Below, one piece after another: positions 19,270 to 33,976 of a DNA stretch of 64,000 bases (position 1 is its first letter; every line of letters begins with the position of its first letter). The stretch is from Ramazzottius varieornatus (Eukaryota > Tardigrada > Eutardigrada > Parachela > Ramazzottiidae): NCBI GenBank assembly GCA_001949185.1, contig BDGG01000001.1, positions 2,249,324 through 2,313,323 on the forward strand, written 5' to 3'. A program made the position numbers and the translations under genes. Under the pieces are notes generated by a model. That model was not told the origin of the DNA. It searched no databases and saw only the letters and a program-made list of their open reading frames with translations.

Positions 19270-22200
19270 ATGGTGTCCGTCACGCGAGAAAACATTGCCA
19301 ACCTGTTCTCGGAGATCGAGGCGAACATCACCAAGTCAGCCTTTGTCTGTACGCCGCTTTAGTGCACCGAACGAACTACTGTGGCTTTACTTGATAGCTC
19401 TATTTCTGAATTTCGTCTAGGCATCGATACAGAGTTCTCCGGCCTGACTTTGGGTGGGTCGGACGTTAGAGAATCTCGATTTGATACCGCCAGCGATCGC
19501 TACGCCCGGTACAGAAAAAATATCATCGATGCGTCGTTGCTCCAACTCGGTACACATGAACTTGCGCTTGAATTCTATTTACCACAACACATGCCTTCAG
19601 CTGAATTGTAAACGGCACCCCTTCTACCTAGGTATCGCTTGCTTCATGAATGGGCCGCATGGGCCGATTGATGATGGCGGTGGCGACGCAGACCACGACC
19701 ATCTGGATGACGATGAACCGTGAGTAAATAGTACGCACTTCCTCGTCTGAAGCAACAGTGCTGACCGTGCTTTTCCTTGCAGCTCATACCGCGTTGTCTG
19801 CTACAACATACTTCTAGCACCGGCTGACCTTGGTTTGGTGGCGTTCCGTCCAAGGGTTTTGATGGCGGAATGGCCTGCGATGAGGTTCTTGTCGTCGCAT
19901 GGATTCGACCTGAACCAGGTTTGCTCTTGCTAAATCAATCCCACCATCTAGCACACGTGTACTTGATGTTTCACTGAGCTGAGCCTGTAGGTGGTAAAAA
20001 ACGGAGTATCATGTCTACGAATAGCTGACGTCCAGCGATTAGCCAAGTTCCTGAGTCCAGGTCTTTGTTCACTGAAAGAAACCGAATTGTAAGGCAGTCT
20101 ATTTGGTGATGTCAGTATCATATACTAGTATATGGTTTGTATGGTTCGTTATAGTGATTCGGATGCCATAAGAACAGCTGATCGTGAACTCCAGGAAATA
20201 AGGGACATTGTGGAGAAGAGCGACCAGACTCATGATCAGTGGGACTTCGACAGTCTCAAAAGTAACGAGTGTCCGAAACTGCATTCAATGAACCGTGGCA
20301 AGCTAAAAGCATCTTTTTGGCAGGTGCGCCTTTGGCTTTGCACTGGATGGTTCGTGAAGAGTTCCCTTATATGTGGACCCGCCCTAACGCCTGGAATTCT
20401 GTAGGTAAAGACTATAAAAAGCTTCTTCGTTCCGCAATTAGCTGTCTTGTGAGATTATGTGCCTCGCTTTTTAGCTACAAGCAGAATACGTTCACGGTGA
20501 ACGCATCAAGCTGGAAAAGTCAGATCGTACTCTTGAAACGTGGTAGGACCACTTTTGTGCTTCGCATACTGTGGATCATGCTTCCGTAAATAAAAAAAGC
20601 CTCCATCAGACCACTTTCCTGCCCTGTAGGACAGTGAAGGAAGCTGCGTACGCTGGTCGTATCTTCACCACCCTGGTGGAACAGCGAAAGGTAAGTGGTA
20701 TGTTGCGCTGTACAAAGGCCAGAAGTTTGCTGTTTCTGTGTTTCTTACGGAAAACCACTCGACTATGTTTGTAAAGGTTATCGTGGGATACCAAATCATC
20801 CAGGACATTCTTTTCCTCATCGACGCGTTTTACAGCCCACTGCCCGAAGACTATAAGGACGTGAAACTACTCCTTCAAGATCTCTTCCCGAATTTATACG
20901 ACGCAAAAGTTATCACTCAAGCTCTTTCACGCAACGAGGTACCGTCATCCCCTTCCGTGATACCTTTTGTAAGTGTGTAATAGCATGAAGATTTTTCAGG
21001 CTATCAATTTCGTATACCATTTCGATGCTCCTGGTCTGCAAGAAACCTTCAAGAACCTAACTAGCGAAGAGTACGTAAGTCTTGCTTTTGAACATGAAGA
21101 AATCTGCGAAAAGTAAAAATTCTTTGCTGAAGGCAAGCTGGAATGTTCAAATATGCACCGCAACTTCAACATGATATCCGTCACACGTTTTACGGTAAGC
21201 GGGAAATTTAAATCACACCGTTGTAACTTAGCTTCTCTCTGTTCAAAGTCTGCACTGATTTTGGAATTCTTATAGGCTGGGAAGATCACTCACACGAAGC
21301 TGCTTACGATGCTTTCATGACGGGAACTGGTAAGATTCTCTCAAATTCCGCTTTAATAATAGAGAATTGAATATAGCTGAATATTCGGAATATTCCGAGC
21401 TCACGGCGTTTCTTGTTTTTTCAGTGTTCATCGACTGTATCTTCGCCATCAACGCTGACATTACTGCCACGGAGAAGCTCAAGCTTGTCCAAAAGCCAGT
21501 GGAAAACCCGGAGAAGCGAGCTCCATTCCAGAAAGATGGCTCTCAGACCTGCCACGCCCTTCCGCCTGCAGTCCTCCGACAGTTACCGTCCGATGTCAAA
21601 GCGGTGACACCGTATCGAGGCATCCTCATGCTTCACATGGCTGCGGACAAACACATCGTAAGAAGATTAAAGGGCAAGATTCATGATGTTCGTTGGTTAA
21701 CGCGCGTTTTCCGTAGAACACTCTGGGCGACGACTCTCAGGCAGAACGAAGCAAGTCGTGCGTCCTTCTGTCGACTGCACCGAACACGCCCATTCTGGCC
21801 AGCAACGAAGTAAGCTTGGATCACGGCACATATTTTTTGAGGATTGCGAATACCTCTAGAAGTGAAGTTTACGTGTCATCAACAGGCATTGATGGCGTAC
21901 CTGGAGAGCTGTGTCCATGAAGTCCGTAGACTGTCGGATCGAGAGGTTATGGTAGCGTGCGCCGGTCTAGACAGGTAAGTTGCCCGCTCTTTGACCAACG
22001 TTTTGGAGGTATGATAACGAGTTCTGTTTCTGAGCTACCATGTGTTTCCAGAGCGCGAGGATTTGCCGATCATTGCCGCAGGACGTTCAAAGTGGATGCC
22101 GTTATTGTGAACTCCCAAGACCATCGTCACAAGTCATCGCAAAAGACGGGCAAGCCGGATGCGAAGTTACCGGTCGTCATATGCGGGTAGGTCATCATCG

Positions 22201-22333
22201 TAAGACATCCGAGTTACCATATGACCATATCAAATATCAATAGCAAGATGGACGGAAGTGTCTTTTCGATTTCAGGGCTGTGTTTACTGCAGTATTAGGC
22301 TACGTTTGTCAGAAGATTGCTCTGAACCGGTAA
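19270..22333 (+). CDS. PNLDC1: PARN-family 3' exonuclease with C-terminal membrane anchor (PNLDC1-like)
   Basis: About ten or more exons, start 19270, stop 22333. The CAF1/DEDD nuclease fold is clear. Exon 1 joins through a donor after GTCT to give NITKSAFVCIDTEFSGLTLG (first Asp and Glu), then SRFDTASDRYARYRKNIIDASLLQLG and FLSSHGFDLNQVVKNGVSCL. Later come VGYQIIQDILFLIDAFYSPLPEDYKD (Asp), FPNLYDAKV, and SHEAAYDAFMTGTVFID (His and Asp of DEDDh). The last exons give LPVVICGAVFTAVLGYVC, a hydrophobic segment, then QKIALNR and stop. PARN lacks such an anchor, while PNLDC1 (Trimmer), which trims piRNA 3' ends at the mitochondrial surface, has one. The family is certain; the PNLDC1 assignment rests on the tail. 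Confidence 0.85.
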
Positions 22334-22540
22334 TCAGCCGGAGTGCTGTGCTGATCCAGGTGTTCAGTTTCTCAAGAAATTACCAAAGGCAGTGCAATGG
22401 CTCTTACCAAGCTTTTACTACCACCTTTTGCTCTTTATTGTCTTATCGCGCATACATGGTTGTGGTCTTCCGACATTGTCACGTTTTCGGGATGACCTTA
22501 TGAAGAAATTTTGTACCGTGAAACACAATATGGTTCATTT

Positions 22541-23085
22541 CTACGAACAAAAAAATGTCGAACATGCCGTGCAGTCCGCGTAAAGGAGACATCGGTACTG
22601 GTGATAGCCAAAACCGTAGTTGGCTTGGCGTTCTCGACGGTAACGCTCTAGCCTGCACTGGTGAAGCCTCTCACACAACTCCATGTTACGGTCGAGCATC
22701 CAGCGACACTTTGCCATGAAGTCTCTGTGAAACACGTATTCCTTTACCATGAATTCGTTCCAGTTCTTGTAGAAGTTCAGGGATTGCGGAGCGTACTTTG
22801 AGGACCCCGATGGTCCTCTGTTTGTCACGACCTTCACATACTGCTTTCAAAAGGTCGAACCGGCAAACGGGCAAAGGCTGATGGATCGTTGAATCTGGTT
22901 AGGCGAGAACAAAGTCTCGTTGGCGAGAGATGCAAAATATACAATCCCAGCTTGCTCGCTTGTACTAACCCAAAGCAGCTGATGAGACATTTACGCCGAC
23001 TAGTGGTCACTTCTTTGTCCAAGTTGGTTAGACCAGCGACCACCAGAACGAGAGGACCTCTGGTCAGCGGTTCATGAAAGCTCAT
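22541..23085 (-). CDS. Unrecognised small protein
   Basis: The last exon (about 22843-22541) follows a good acceptor (TTTTGAAAGCAG). It encodes YVKVVTNRGPSGSSKYAPQS, then NFYKNWNEFMVKEYVFHRDF, WMLDRNMELCERLHQCRLER and a Cys-containing end to TAG at 22541. A candidate first exon starts at 23085 (MSFHEPLTRGPLVLVVAGLT) and can join in frame. The helical, Arg/Tyr-rich middle resembles small mitochondrial subunit proteins in composition only. No family recognised. It lies tail to tail with the PNLDC1-like gene. Confidence 0.5.
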
Positions 23086-23463
23086 ATACAGTGTACCTCA
23101 TAAGACCCTAGACTTCCGCCTTAGTTCCTGCTTCTCGACTATGTGGAGGAACTATCTGAAGAAAGATTACCAGATAAAGATCCTCCATACCAGCAGATAC
23201 CGTGAAAACATCGAGAACTCTAACCACTACACCACCGCTCCAGTCTACATTACCAATTTCTTGCTCGAGACGATGAAGTGGTCCTTTTGCAGGGAAAACC
23301 GATCGCAAAAGGATACATCTGAAACATCGATGAAATACATCTGAAAAATGGATGTCGAGTAGAAGAAATAACTGAATTTCGTCAAGTAAAGCAACGTGAA
23401 CTTCGATCAACTCAAAGAGATTCAAAAACGCCTAAGCGTAACTGCGGTTGCATAAAAGGAATT

Positions 23464-26400
23464 TTAATTCGTCGGGAAATCTTTGATTTCGGACAACAAC
23501 GCTTCCAGACCCTCAGCATCGTCAATGCCATCCTCGTCATCGTCATCCGTCTCGTCTCTCTTCAACTCGCTGACATCTACAGGCAGAACATTAGCCATAC
23601 ACCCACCATCAATTTTTGCCTCATGAAGTTCTCCACCGGCAACTCTTTCTTCGGTCGGCGATCCATCTTTCTTCTTAGCCACAGGTCCTTCCGGCTCTTT
23701 CGGTGTGTCTGGATCCTTTCTTTTGACACCAGCAGAGTCGGGCCGAGCGGAGGCACCTGAAACTGTCCCAATATTCAAATTAGTATATTCGTCACTTGGA
23801 GAAGCCATCTTTGTCGAGGTTGGCAAACTCATTCTCCAAGTGGCGCATTTGTCGAAGTTAATGGCCCAGAGCGTGCGCCACTGGTAAAAACAATCTTGTC
23901 GAGTTTGCTCGTGTGTGTCTCGTTGCATACTTAAGGAAAGACAATCTTACCGATCGGCTGAGGCAACTTTTCACCTGCCGAAACTGCGGCTGCTTGCACA
24001 GTGACAGACGGCTGAGTTTCGTCTTTCATCTCCACATCGCCGCCCTCTTCATCGTCCCTTTCAGCGTCGGTGTAGTCGTCCGAATCATGCTCATCATCTG
24101 AGTGCGATGGATCAGGACCGCGATCGTTGGGTCCTCTGCGTGCGACTTGTACACCTTGTCGGATCAGCCGCTCTTCAAACTTCTCGACCACCTCCAGAGT
24201 CGCCGCGTGCAGATTCGTCCTGGTGTTTCGCTTCAGCTTCTTGAGCAGCTCCGGATCTTTCGGCAGTCTTGGGTTATGCAAGGACTGCATATCGGTATTG
24301 CCCAAGGTGTACTTCGGCACGACCAATCGATTGTACACCAAGGCACGAAAGTACTTGATATCCTCCATCCTGTGAAATACAAGCCATAACCAAATGGCCA
24401 AGCTACTTCTGCCTTTTCCCCTACCAAAACGCCTGTCAAATTGATGTCGAGCACGGACCTATCACATGTTGTCGTACAAAAAGGCAAGACTGGCATCAGC
24501 GCTAAAGGGGGCCTATGCAAACAAACTCGACTAGATCGTTTCCCAAATGACGCACACTGTCAGGCAAAAATACTGTAAAGGTGCGCCAGTTGGAAAACAA
24601 TCTCGCCGAGATTGCAATAGCACTTCAAAAGTGGAATCGATGTCGCACGTAGAAGACCAAAACACGAAACTTCAGTCGGTATTTGGAATGACGTACAGCA
24701 TTTGGAAGACGTCGTCAGCACGAATGGGGCGTCCATGGACTCGATGAGGGATGGTACTGCCGTTCAGCCTGCTCCGCGCCAGAACCTTGATCAGTCTTCG
24801 GACACTCTGCAGTTTCAAGTCCGTGAAGTCACCGATGGGAGAGTCTTCCAGGTTCTTGGCCACCTCCACGTCCAGAGATCCCCCAAACTCTGGGCGAATC
24901 ATCCTAAGAACCCAAATGGTCACGAACTTGTCCAGCATGCCGTTGCCACTTCCGCTGAACTTGAAGGTCAGTATTTCCTTGTCGTAGTCCTCATCCTTCA
25001 CCTTACAAATCTTGCAAATCGCCTCGGCACAGTCCGCAACGAGGTTTCTAGCCTCATTAAGCTTCTTCAGGAAGAATTTGTATTCCTCGTCACTGATGTT
25101 GGATGGCAGGACGTACTCGTCGAGGTTACGAAGACGTTGCTGGTACTCTTTCAGCATCACCTTAAGCTTCTGGAGGTACCTGCAATTTGATGCTTCAGTA
25201 CGTATTCCGCAATTATGAAGCTCGCAAAACGAACTCGACCAGCTCGTCTTTCCAAGTGGCGCACTCTTCCAGCCAATGCCGTCGAGGATGTGAGCCACTT
25301 GGGAAAACGCTCGGGTCGCGCTTGTTTGCCGAGCTTGCCGAGAAGGCTACCTGTTAAGACGAAAGTATTCATACAGCAGCAGGTCACAAAGAAATTACCT
25401 TAGTTCATCTGGCGTCAGTTTCGCGATGTTGGCTAACGGAATGCCGTCTTCGTCCACAGGTTCTTCCTCCGTCTCGTCATCATCATCTTGGGCATCTCCA
25501 TCATCTTCGTCCTCCTCGTACCCGTTCTCATCGTTCCCATCTCCCGCCACCTCTTTCGCATTACCGGCCTGCTGCTGTCCACTGTTCGGTCGGGAACCGG
25601 AAGGACCGGGCTGCTTGTCGCTGTGTTTGGCCACTTTAGGTTTGGCTTCGTCACTTGGGCCACCTGTGGGAAGAATCTCATGCCCAACTGAATTAACCCC
25701 CATGGTTAACTTTTAGATTTCGCCAAAGGCACCATGGAAGGGTATACTGGTAGCCATAGTTGTAACCTATATGGGAAAGGAGGAAATAAAGTACTTTTGG
25801 CCGGCGTTTGAACGACTGGCGTTTGAGGTGTCTCCTCCTTCTCGTCAGTTGACAGTCCATCTCCCCTGGCTTCTGGCACATTCGTCGTAGTATTCGAGAT
25901 GCTGGCCTTCTCGACGCCCGAGGTAACGGTGGCAAGGTCCATAGCTACGGTAAAAAGACAGTTGATAACAAACAGAAGAGCAAGTTTTCGATGGAACAGA
26001 ACACGTACGCTCAGATGCTTTTGACGGTAAGAGAACATCCGGTTGTGGTCCGTTAACAGCTTCAGTCATTTCCACGTCCTGCCCCTCTGTCCTCAAACTA
26101 ACTTGTGAAACGTCAGGCTGAGCAGAAACGGGCGACTTCTCCTTCTCGACAGCTGTAGGGATACAGTTCTTCAAAGTCGATGGCTTGTTGTCTGACTTAG
26201 GTGGCGCAGGTAGTTCCATGATATCGTCGTCGTCATCGTCATTTCTGGGAATCTTCTTACAAGTCTTCTTAGGAGTTTCGCACTCTTCGCCGTCAGAGTC
26301 AAGTGTAATGACGTCCTGTTCGGAAAGAACGCACTTCTGTGAAGTTACTTTGTCCGACGGTGATACTTTCCTCTTAGCCGCCGAACTGTGACAACAAGCA

Positions 26401-26564
26401 TAAGCTTGAGCTTATCATTACCCACTTCATACTTAAGATAACTAGAACAGTTACCTAGACGAAGTCGACACAGCAGCTGACGATGGAGCGGACGGGCTGT
26501 GAGCGCTTTGGCCTCCGGAAGACCTGACACCTCCACCATCCTTAGGCGCAACTGGAGTTTTCAT
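23464..26564 (-). CDS. DAXX: DAXX-like histone H3.3 chaperone
   Basis: Start placed at 26564 (MKTPVAPKDGGG), stop 23464, about eight exons. The N-terminal half is disordered and basic, then a SUMO-interaction-like patch (DVITLDSDGEE), DDDDDIMELPAPP, and an acidic run (NGYEEDEDDGDAQDDDDETE). The helical histone-binding region follows: LQKLKVMLKEYQQRLRNLDE, EEYKFFLKKLNEARNLV, CKICKVKDEDYD, SVRRLIKVLARSRLNG, then MEDIKYFRALVYNRL, LPKDPELLKKLKRNTRTNLH, ATLEVVEKFEERLIRQG. The last part matches DAXX, where DPxLxxRLRxN precedes a long helix. DAXX deposits H3.3 with ATRX and binds SUMO. Acidic tracts also occur near the C-terminus. Three introns carry the MITE-like element. Confidence 0.78.
23814..23911. 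mobile_element. MITE-like element, copy 2 (DAXX-like intron)
   Basis: Left end CGAGGTTGGCAAACTCATTC then TCCAAGTGGCGCA; right end GTGCGCCACTGGTAAAAACA then ATCTTGTCGAG. The best-preserved right end of the family. Confidence 0.75.
24518..24610. mobile_element. MITE-like element, copy 3 (DAXX-like intron)
   Basis: Left end AAACTCGACTAGATCGTTTC then CCAAATGACGCA; right end GTGCGCCAGTTGGAAAACAA then TCTCGCCGAG. Confidence 0.72.
25224..25334. mobile_element. MITE-like element, copy 4 (DAXX-like intron)
   Basis: Left end GAACTCGACCAGCTCGTCTT then TCCAAGTGGCGCA; right end GAGCCACTTGGGAAAACGCT then CGGGTCGCGC. Its core shares CCAGCCAAT with copy 5. Confidence 0.72.
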
Positions 26565-27013
26565 CCTGGCAGCACTGACGAGAACGGCTGACGTCCCTCG
26601 CGATAGGCTTCTGATCTCTGGAGGGTTCCTGTAAGGATATCCGGATGTGATTATCTGAAAAGAGCAGAAAACTGAGAAAAGGTGCTGGAGGAAATGGAAA
26701 GAATGGGAAATAGAATTTTCTTTGAAGGAAAGAAAATGAAATTGTGCCGTTTCCGCTCCCTCCTGCGCTTGATTGACGATTGATCGGAAAAGCTGGTCGA
26801 TTGTCAATCAGCTGTTTACCAGCGCTCTACGAGCGGGATCGCAAACTCTGCATTTAAGTTTATCGAGCCTTAATTAAATTATTCTGGTTTGGTTTAAGTG
26901 GTCTGCTCAAGTAAGGTTTCTTGCGTGTTCCCTAAGTTATACTATCGACTATCGGGACCAGCAGGAGCTACCGAAGCAGGAGGTCTCAGCGGAAAACGGC
27001 TCTGGGACGAACC

Positions 27014-27651
27014 ATGCTGCGGACGGTTTCGTCGCGACTGACACACGTACGCCTAGTTCCATCATGCAGCGGGTGTGCTGTGCCATCTAGAGCGAAGTCA
27101 GACCAAATCATCTCCAAAGTCAGCCCTGATGCCTCGACAGAAATTGCCACTATCGATGAAATGAAGGACGATGACAAGATAAACCTGCAACTGAACAAAG
27201 GCGCAGACGAGCTGCTGGAAGACGTGAAGACACACACTGGACAGGTATAGACGACTGTATATAAATTATATAGGCGCACTCTAATTAACACTGTTCATGT
27301 TTTCTTCCATGTTTGAAGAAATGGGATTCTGAGGATTACAGAATGCTTCGTTACGTCAAGTTTCCCAAGCTTGTGAATGCCAGACCAGCCATCCAGCTAA
27401 TAGCGGAAGTGCCACCAGTAGCTGTTCAAGGATCGAGGACCTTCTGTGATGGTGGGGGAGGCCCTCTGGGCCACCCTAAAGTCTTCATTAATGTGGTTCG
27501 TGCTGTCTTTCTTGTCGTCTCGTAATTCATTGGTCAGCGAATGTACGATTTCTTTTTCTTGTAGGATAAACCAGGAAACCATGCGTGCGGCTACTGTGGC
27601 ATCCGTTTTTTCAAAGACGAGCACCACGAACACGAAATCACTACGCTTTGA
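27014..27651 (+). CDS. NDUFS6: NADH dehydrogenase iron-sulfur protein 6 (complex I)
   Basis: Three exons: 27014-27244, 27319-27495, 27565-27651; 164 aa. This is the zinc-binding accessory subunit at the matrix arm of complex I. The N-terminus (MLRTVSSRLTHVRLVPS) is Arg/Ser-rich and lacks acids, as in a mitochondrial presequence. Conserved core: HTGQKWDSEDYRMLRYVK, NARPAIQLIAEVPPVAV, FCDGGGGPLGHPKVFINV and DKPGNHACGYCGIRFF. The zinc ligands are the Cys before GGGG, the His in LGHP and the two Cys in CGYC. It ends with an unusual His-rich KDEHHEHEITTL. Confidence 0.96.
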
Positions 27652-28080
27652 AAGGCAATCCGCTGCAGTTTATTCATGCTTTCAGCGTTTGTCCCACAGT
27701 CCCCAGAGGATTATTGGAAGGTTGAGTCAAGGTTCGCTTCTCGATTGTGACGTGTTGTGTATAAACCTACTGAAGGTGCGCGTTTAATAGTTCTAAGACA
27801 GTGAGTAACGACTTCTAGAATCTAGATTAGTATTGGGACTGATAGTCTACCAGTTCTTCTACTTCCTCGTTGTCGAAACCGATGTCCAAGTCAAGCGGAA
27901 GTCAAAACGGTCCCAGCAACGGAACTTTGTACTCGAAATGTCTGGTTTGCAGTACTTCCATATAAAGAAACAGTGATCCGTGTACATCGGACTATAACCA
28001 GATTACGGAATCAAAATGTTATGAGCGTAACAGTCTATGAAATCATGAAATATTCGTCGTATAATACTGGTTTTCCAAAT

Positions 28081-30867
<2,787 letters not shown>

Positions 30868-31980
30868 AATTTGTTATGCTAGAACAGCAAGACTACTGCT
30901 TGAATCTTGTACTTTAAGAGTCACCCAACGCTATAACAGTACTCTTTTTCCAAAGCACAAACCGTAGATAGGAGATCAAGCGCAAACTGATGTAATGAGC
31001 CCCGACGACTTCAATGCGCACGAACTCAACAGTCTTCCCTTTGTCAGACTAATTTCTTAGCCAACTTCAAGAGGAAGAAACGACTAGTGATGTGGAACAG
31101 ATGGGAAGAAGTTTATCTCGAGAGTCGTGAAAAGCAACGCAAAAGAAAAATTATAAAATGGAAAATTTCTTTCGCACATGCTATGCTGGATTACATGAAG
31201 TACCTTCTTGCCGCCAGCAGCGCACCCTGGCACCTCACTAAAATCGGGAACCACTGCTAGCCTAGTAACCAGCCGCACGGTGGCGCGGATGTCTAAATCC
31301 ACTTATTCATTCACCGCATTGAACCATTGGTAATTTGTCGCATGTTTGATCGAAAAGCAATAAATAGAAACTCAGGCCAGCACAGGGGCACGCTTCTTGC
31401 CGTCAGTATGGTTTCTGTTGTAGAGGTCATACTGATGTAAGAATGGCCTACTTATGCTTAGTCGCGGGACATGACTGTAACAACCTCTTGAAAGTTTCGC
31501 GCAGTTACGAGACCGGCTCATGGAAAACTTTCCGGGCGAAGAGACGATAGACGGATAAAGTCGGATAAACTCTCTAGTTACCCCGGGCGATATTTTCTGG
31601 GACTATACAGTACAGCACTGCGCGAAACCATAGTGCCTAGTGCGTGCTGTGGCCTCGGGGGAACCCGGGGGGTCTCAGCATAGTCTTTACTCAATCCTCG
31701 ATTCCTCATGCTCCCAAGGCCCAAGTAGACTTGCTGAAAATTCTCAGTTTTTGGCGAATGAAGGAACAGGTGTCGAGCGCAGGTGTGCAGTGAGCATCAG
31801 AACATGACGACACGCGTCTAAAAACAGCGGTTCCGTCACCGTTTGACTTGATTAGATGCACTCGAACGCTGCACAACTACAAGACTGCTTGGTTGACGAA
31901 AATTTGCACTGCGTGCATTCGGCCGGTAAAGAGGCTGAACAAAGTAGTCGAATTGAGCCAATCGCAGATCTATTCAGGAA
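30868..31980. other. Intergenic between PRPF4B and CAAP1
   Basis: Contains the divergent PRPF4B and CAAP1 promoters. Short frames on both strands have no recognisable motif or splice context. No snRNA or tRNA recognised. Confidence 0.4.
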
Positions 31981-32180
31981 ATGGAGAATTTCCAGCAACT
32001 CCAGGCCCAAGCCTCCTCAATCCTCACTTCACACACCTGTTACTGCCCTTCACCGAGGTAGGTTGCAATCCAAGACTCTGTTGTGGTTTGTGTTATCGTT
32101 TGGTTTGTTTTGCTTACAGGTATTTCCGTAGGCATGGCGCCAACAATGCCTTTCCGCCCGCGCTGTCCAAACCCTGGTGA
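31981..32180 (+). promoter_or_regulatory. Possible upstream ORF of CAAP1
   Basis: ATG at 31981 opens MENFQQLQAQASSIL. With the intron 32058-32119 removed it runs in another frame past the CAAP1 ATG to a TGA at 32178-32180. If this 5' exon is used, the overlapping uORF would reduce CAAP1 translation. Purely sequence-based inference. Confidence 0.35.
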
Positions 32181-33361
32181 GCGACGGGTATCGGAGGAAG
32201 CTGGACGCTCGAAGCGTCGACCTAGTCATGACCGGAAACGGGCAGGCACCACCGCGCGCGATGGCAGCGAGTCACCGTCGTTTGGCTTACCGATATCCAG
32301 GACCGAGCGGAAACGCGCTAGGAGAGAGAAGAACCACGCTGTAGTCACCAAGCTCGACATTAAGGAGGATCTCGACGAAGTAAGCAGCTCAGAAGGGGAA
32401 TACGGAAGTGACTTGGACCTGGATAAACCACTGTACTTTGTGGGAGAATACGCTGGTAATCGTGCCAGACTCGTGGAGGAAATGTTCTCGAGCCTAAAGA
32501 AAGATACGATTGAACGGATGATTCCTCCTATCCTTCGCTGCTATTCGCTGAGGGAACTAGAGGACAAATGCGTGTACGAACTCGACGGAATGTCCAAGAG
32601 AAGAATTCGAGCAGTTCTTAATGGACAAGATATGCAGTCATCCTCGGGAACGGAAGACTCGGAAGAAGACGAAGCGCGCCTTCGGCAGAAGAAACAACCA
32701 GCTGTAAGATTGATTGAAAAGAAGTAACATGAGGCAGTAAGAAGGATTCAGCCACCCATGAAATGTCGTTATTCGGCGGGGTGGCCGACACATATTCTTG
32801 TCCGAGAGTGGAACAGATGATTGAATCGAGTTTGGTGCTTTTCAGAGGGACGATTATCCGTCAGACGATGACTCGATCCCTTCTTCGCGAACAACTCCGT
32901 CTCCTGAACCTTCGAAACGACGTGCTCCTATGGAAGAGAATAAAGTTCAGACTGATGTCTGCGTGGACGGTGTGGACCCATCCGAGATGGAACTGGTGGA
33001 ACTGGAGCTTCGCGCACAGGCACTGCGGGCCATGATGAGCAAGTTGAACGCCGGCGATTCACCCGAAGCCGATGAGGACCTGAATAATGAAAGTTCCTTC
33101 GCTCTGGAAGACGGAGAAATCGATGAAGGCCTCGACGAAGGTCATTTCGCCCTTGAACAGATTCTTGATCAAGAGTGGAATACCCGCACGCCTTCTTCTC
33201 ATCCTCGGTCTACGAAAGACGGCGACGAATTACCCGAAGAGCAGTTAGTGGATGATATACAGCTGGAAGACGAAGTCCCTGAGTCTACCAGTAGGAAGGA
33301 AGTTGACAAGGATGTGTTTGAGATTCATGTTGATGAAGACGAGCTAGCGGACTTTCTCTAG
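32134..33361 (+). CDS. CAAP1: Caspase activity and apoptosis inhibitor 1-like protein
   Basis: Two exons, 32134-32703 and 32846-33361, 361 aa, close to the vertebrate length. The basic N-terminus (RTERKRARREKNH) is followed by the conserved domain KPLYFVGEYAGNRARLVEEM, SLKKDTIERMIPPIL, CYSLRELEDKCVYELDGMSK and RAVLNGQD. That is the helical CAAP1 region that in vertebrates reads KPVSFY...L..CF...L..MLP..L..CS..E....C...L. An acidic linker leads to MELVELELRAQALRAMMSKL, matching the C-terminal helix of CAAP1. The tail is acidic and ends DELADFL. Vertebrate CAAP1 protects cells from caspase-10-mediated apoptosis; function here is inferred. A splice acceptor lies 14 bases before the start. Confidence 0.85.
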
Positions 33362-33574
33362 TTCTCCCTACCGTTCGAAGATGCTTCGTGATAGGCATAC
33401 TGCGCATTTCATCAATAGAAATTCACAACGAAATATACTTAAATTCCCAATCACAGTGCAAGGTCAGTTTTACGAGTTTTACGAGCGATCCTCGCCAACA
33501 GTAGACGAAGGGCTACTGCCATTTAGAAGTTGACGCGAGAACGGTAAGTGGCAGGTGAAAAAAAACAAAAACTC

Positions 33575-33656
33575 TGATCACGGTGGGATTTGAACCCACG
33601 CCTCCGAAGAGACTGGAGCCTTAATCCAGCGCCTTAGACCACTCGGCCACATGATC
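33575..33656 (-). tRNA. tRNA-Leu (anticodon AAG)
   Basis: On the minus strand the gene starts GATCATGTGGCCGAGTGGTC and ends with the TPsiC arm GGTTCAAATCC and CACCGTGATC. The acceptor stem pairs GATCATG with CGTGATC (one G-T). The anticodon arm is CTGGA-TTAAGGC-TCCAG, loop centre AAG, decoding CUU. A long variable arm (GTCTCTTCGGAGGC) marks a class II tRNA. The discriminator is A. A run of T's follows (GAGTTTTTGTTTTTTTT), a Pol III terminator. No intron. It sits between CAAP1 and MIC60 on the opposite strand. Confidence 0.97.
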
Positions 33657-33976
33657 TTTCCATACTACTCTAGGAAAAGTTAGCGCTATTAGGCTAATGC
33701 GGCTGTAAAGCCCTGCTTGATTGTTGTTGCGCAGGGGCCGAAAAGCCACTCAGATCATCTTTCAATTTTCGAACTTCGGATCGGAAGATGTCTTGCTTTC
33801 GCTCTCCGTGATGTAGTTTTACTTGCCTTCTTCCTGGTGTAGTTTTCAAGGCCAAGAGAAGAGCCCATCTGGAAGCATCGCTTTGGCGAAAAGCTGAAAC
33901 TGTGCAGGTGGAAGAGCATCCGCAGTTGATCTGCCGTCTCACCTACTGTATTGTGATCTTCGCCCTCCCCCTCATC

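Noticed and set aside
19270-22333. Naming the gene PARN
   Set aside because: The C-terminal hydrophobic helix fits PNLDC1 better and the RNA-recognition region of PARN was not seen; family-level call kept, with PNLDC1 preferred.
24702-25190. 162-codon plus-strand frame
   Set aside because: Antisense to DAXX-like helical-core exons; no independent evidence.
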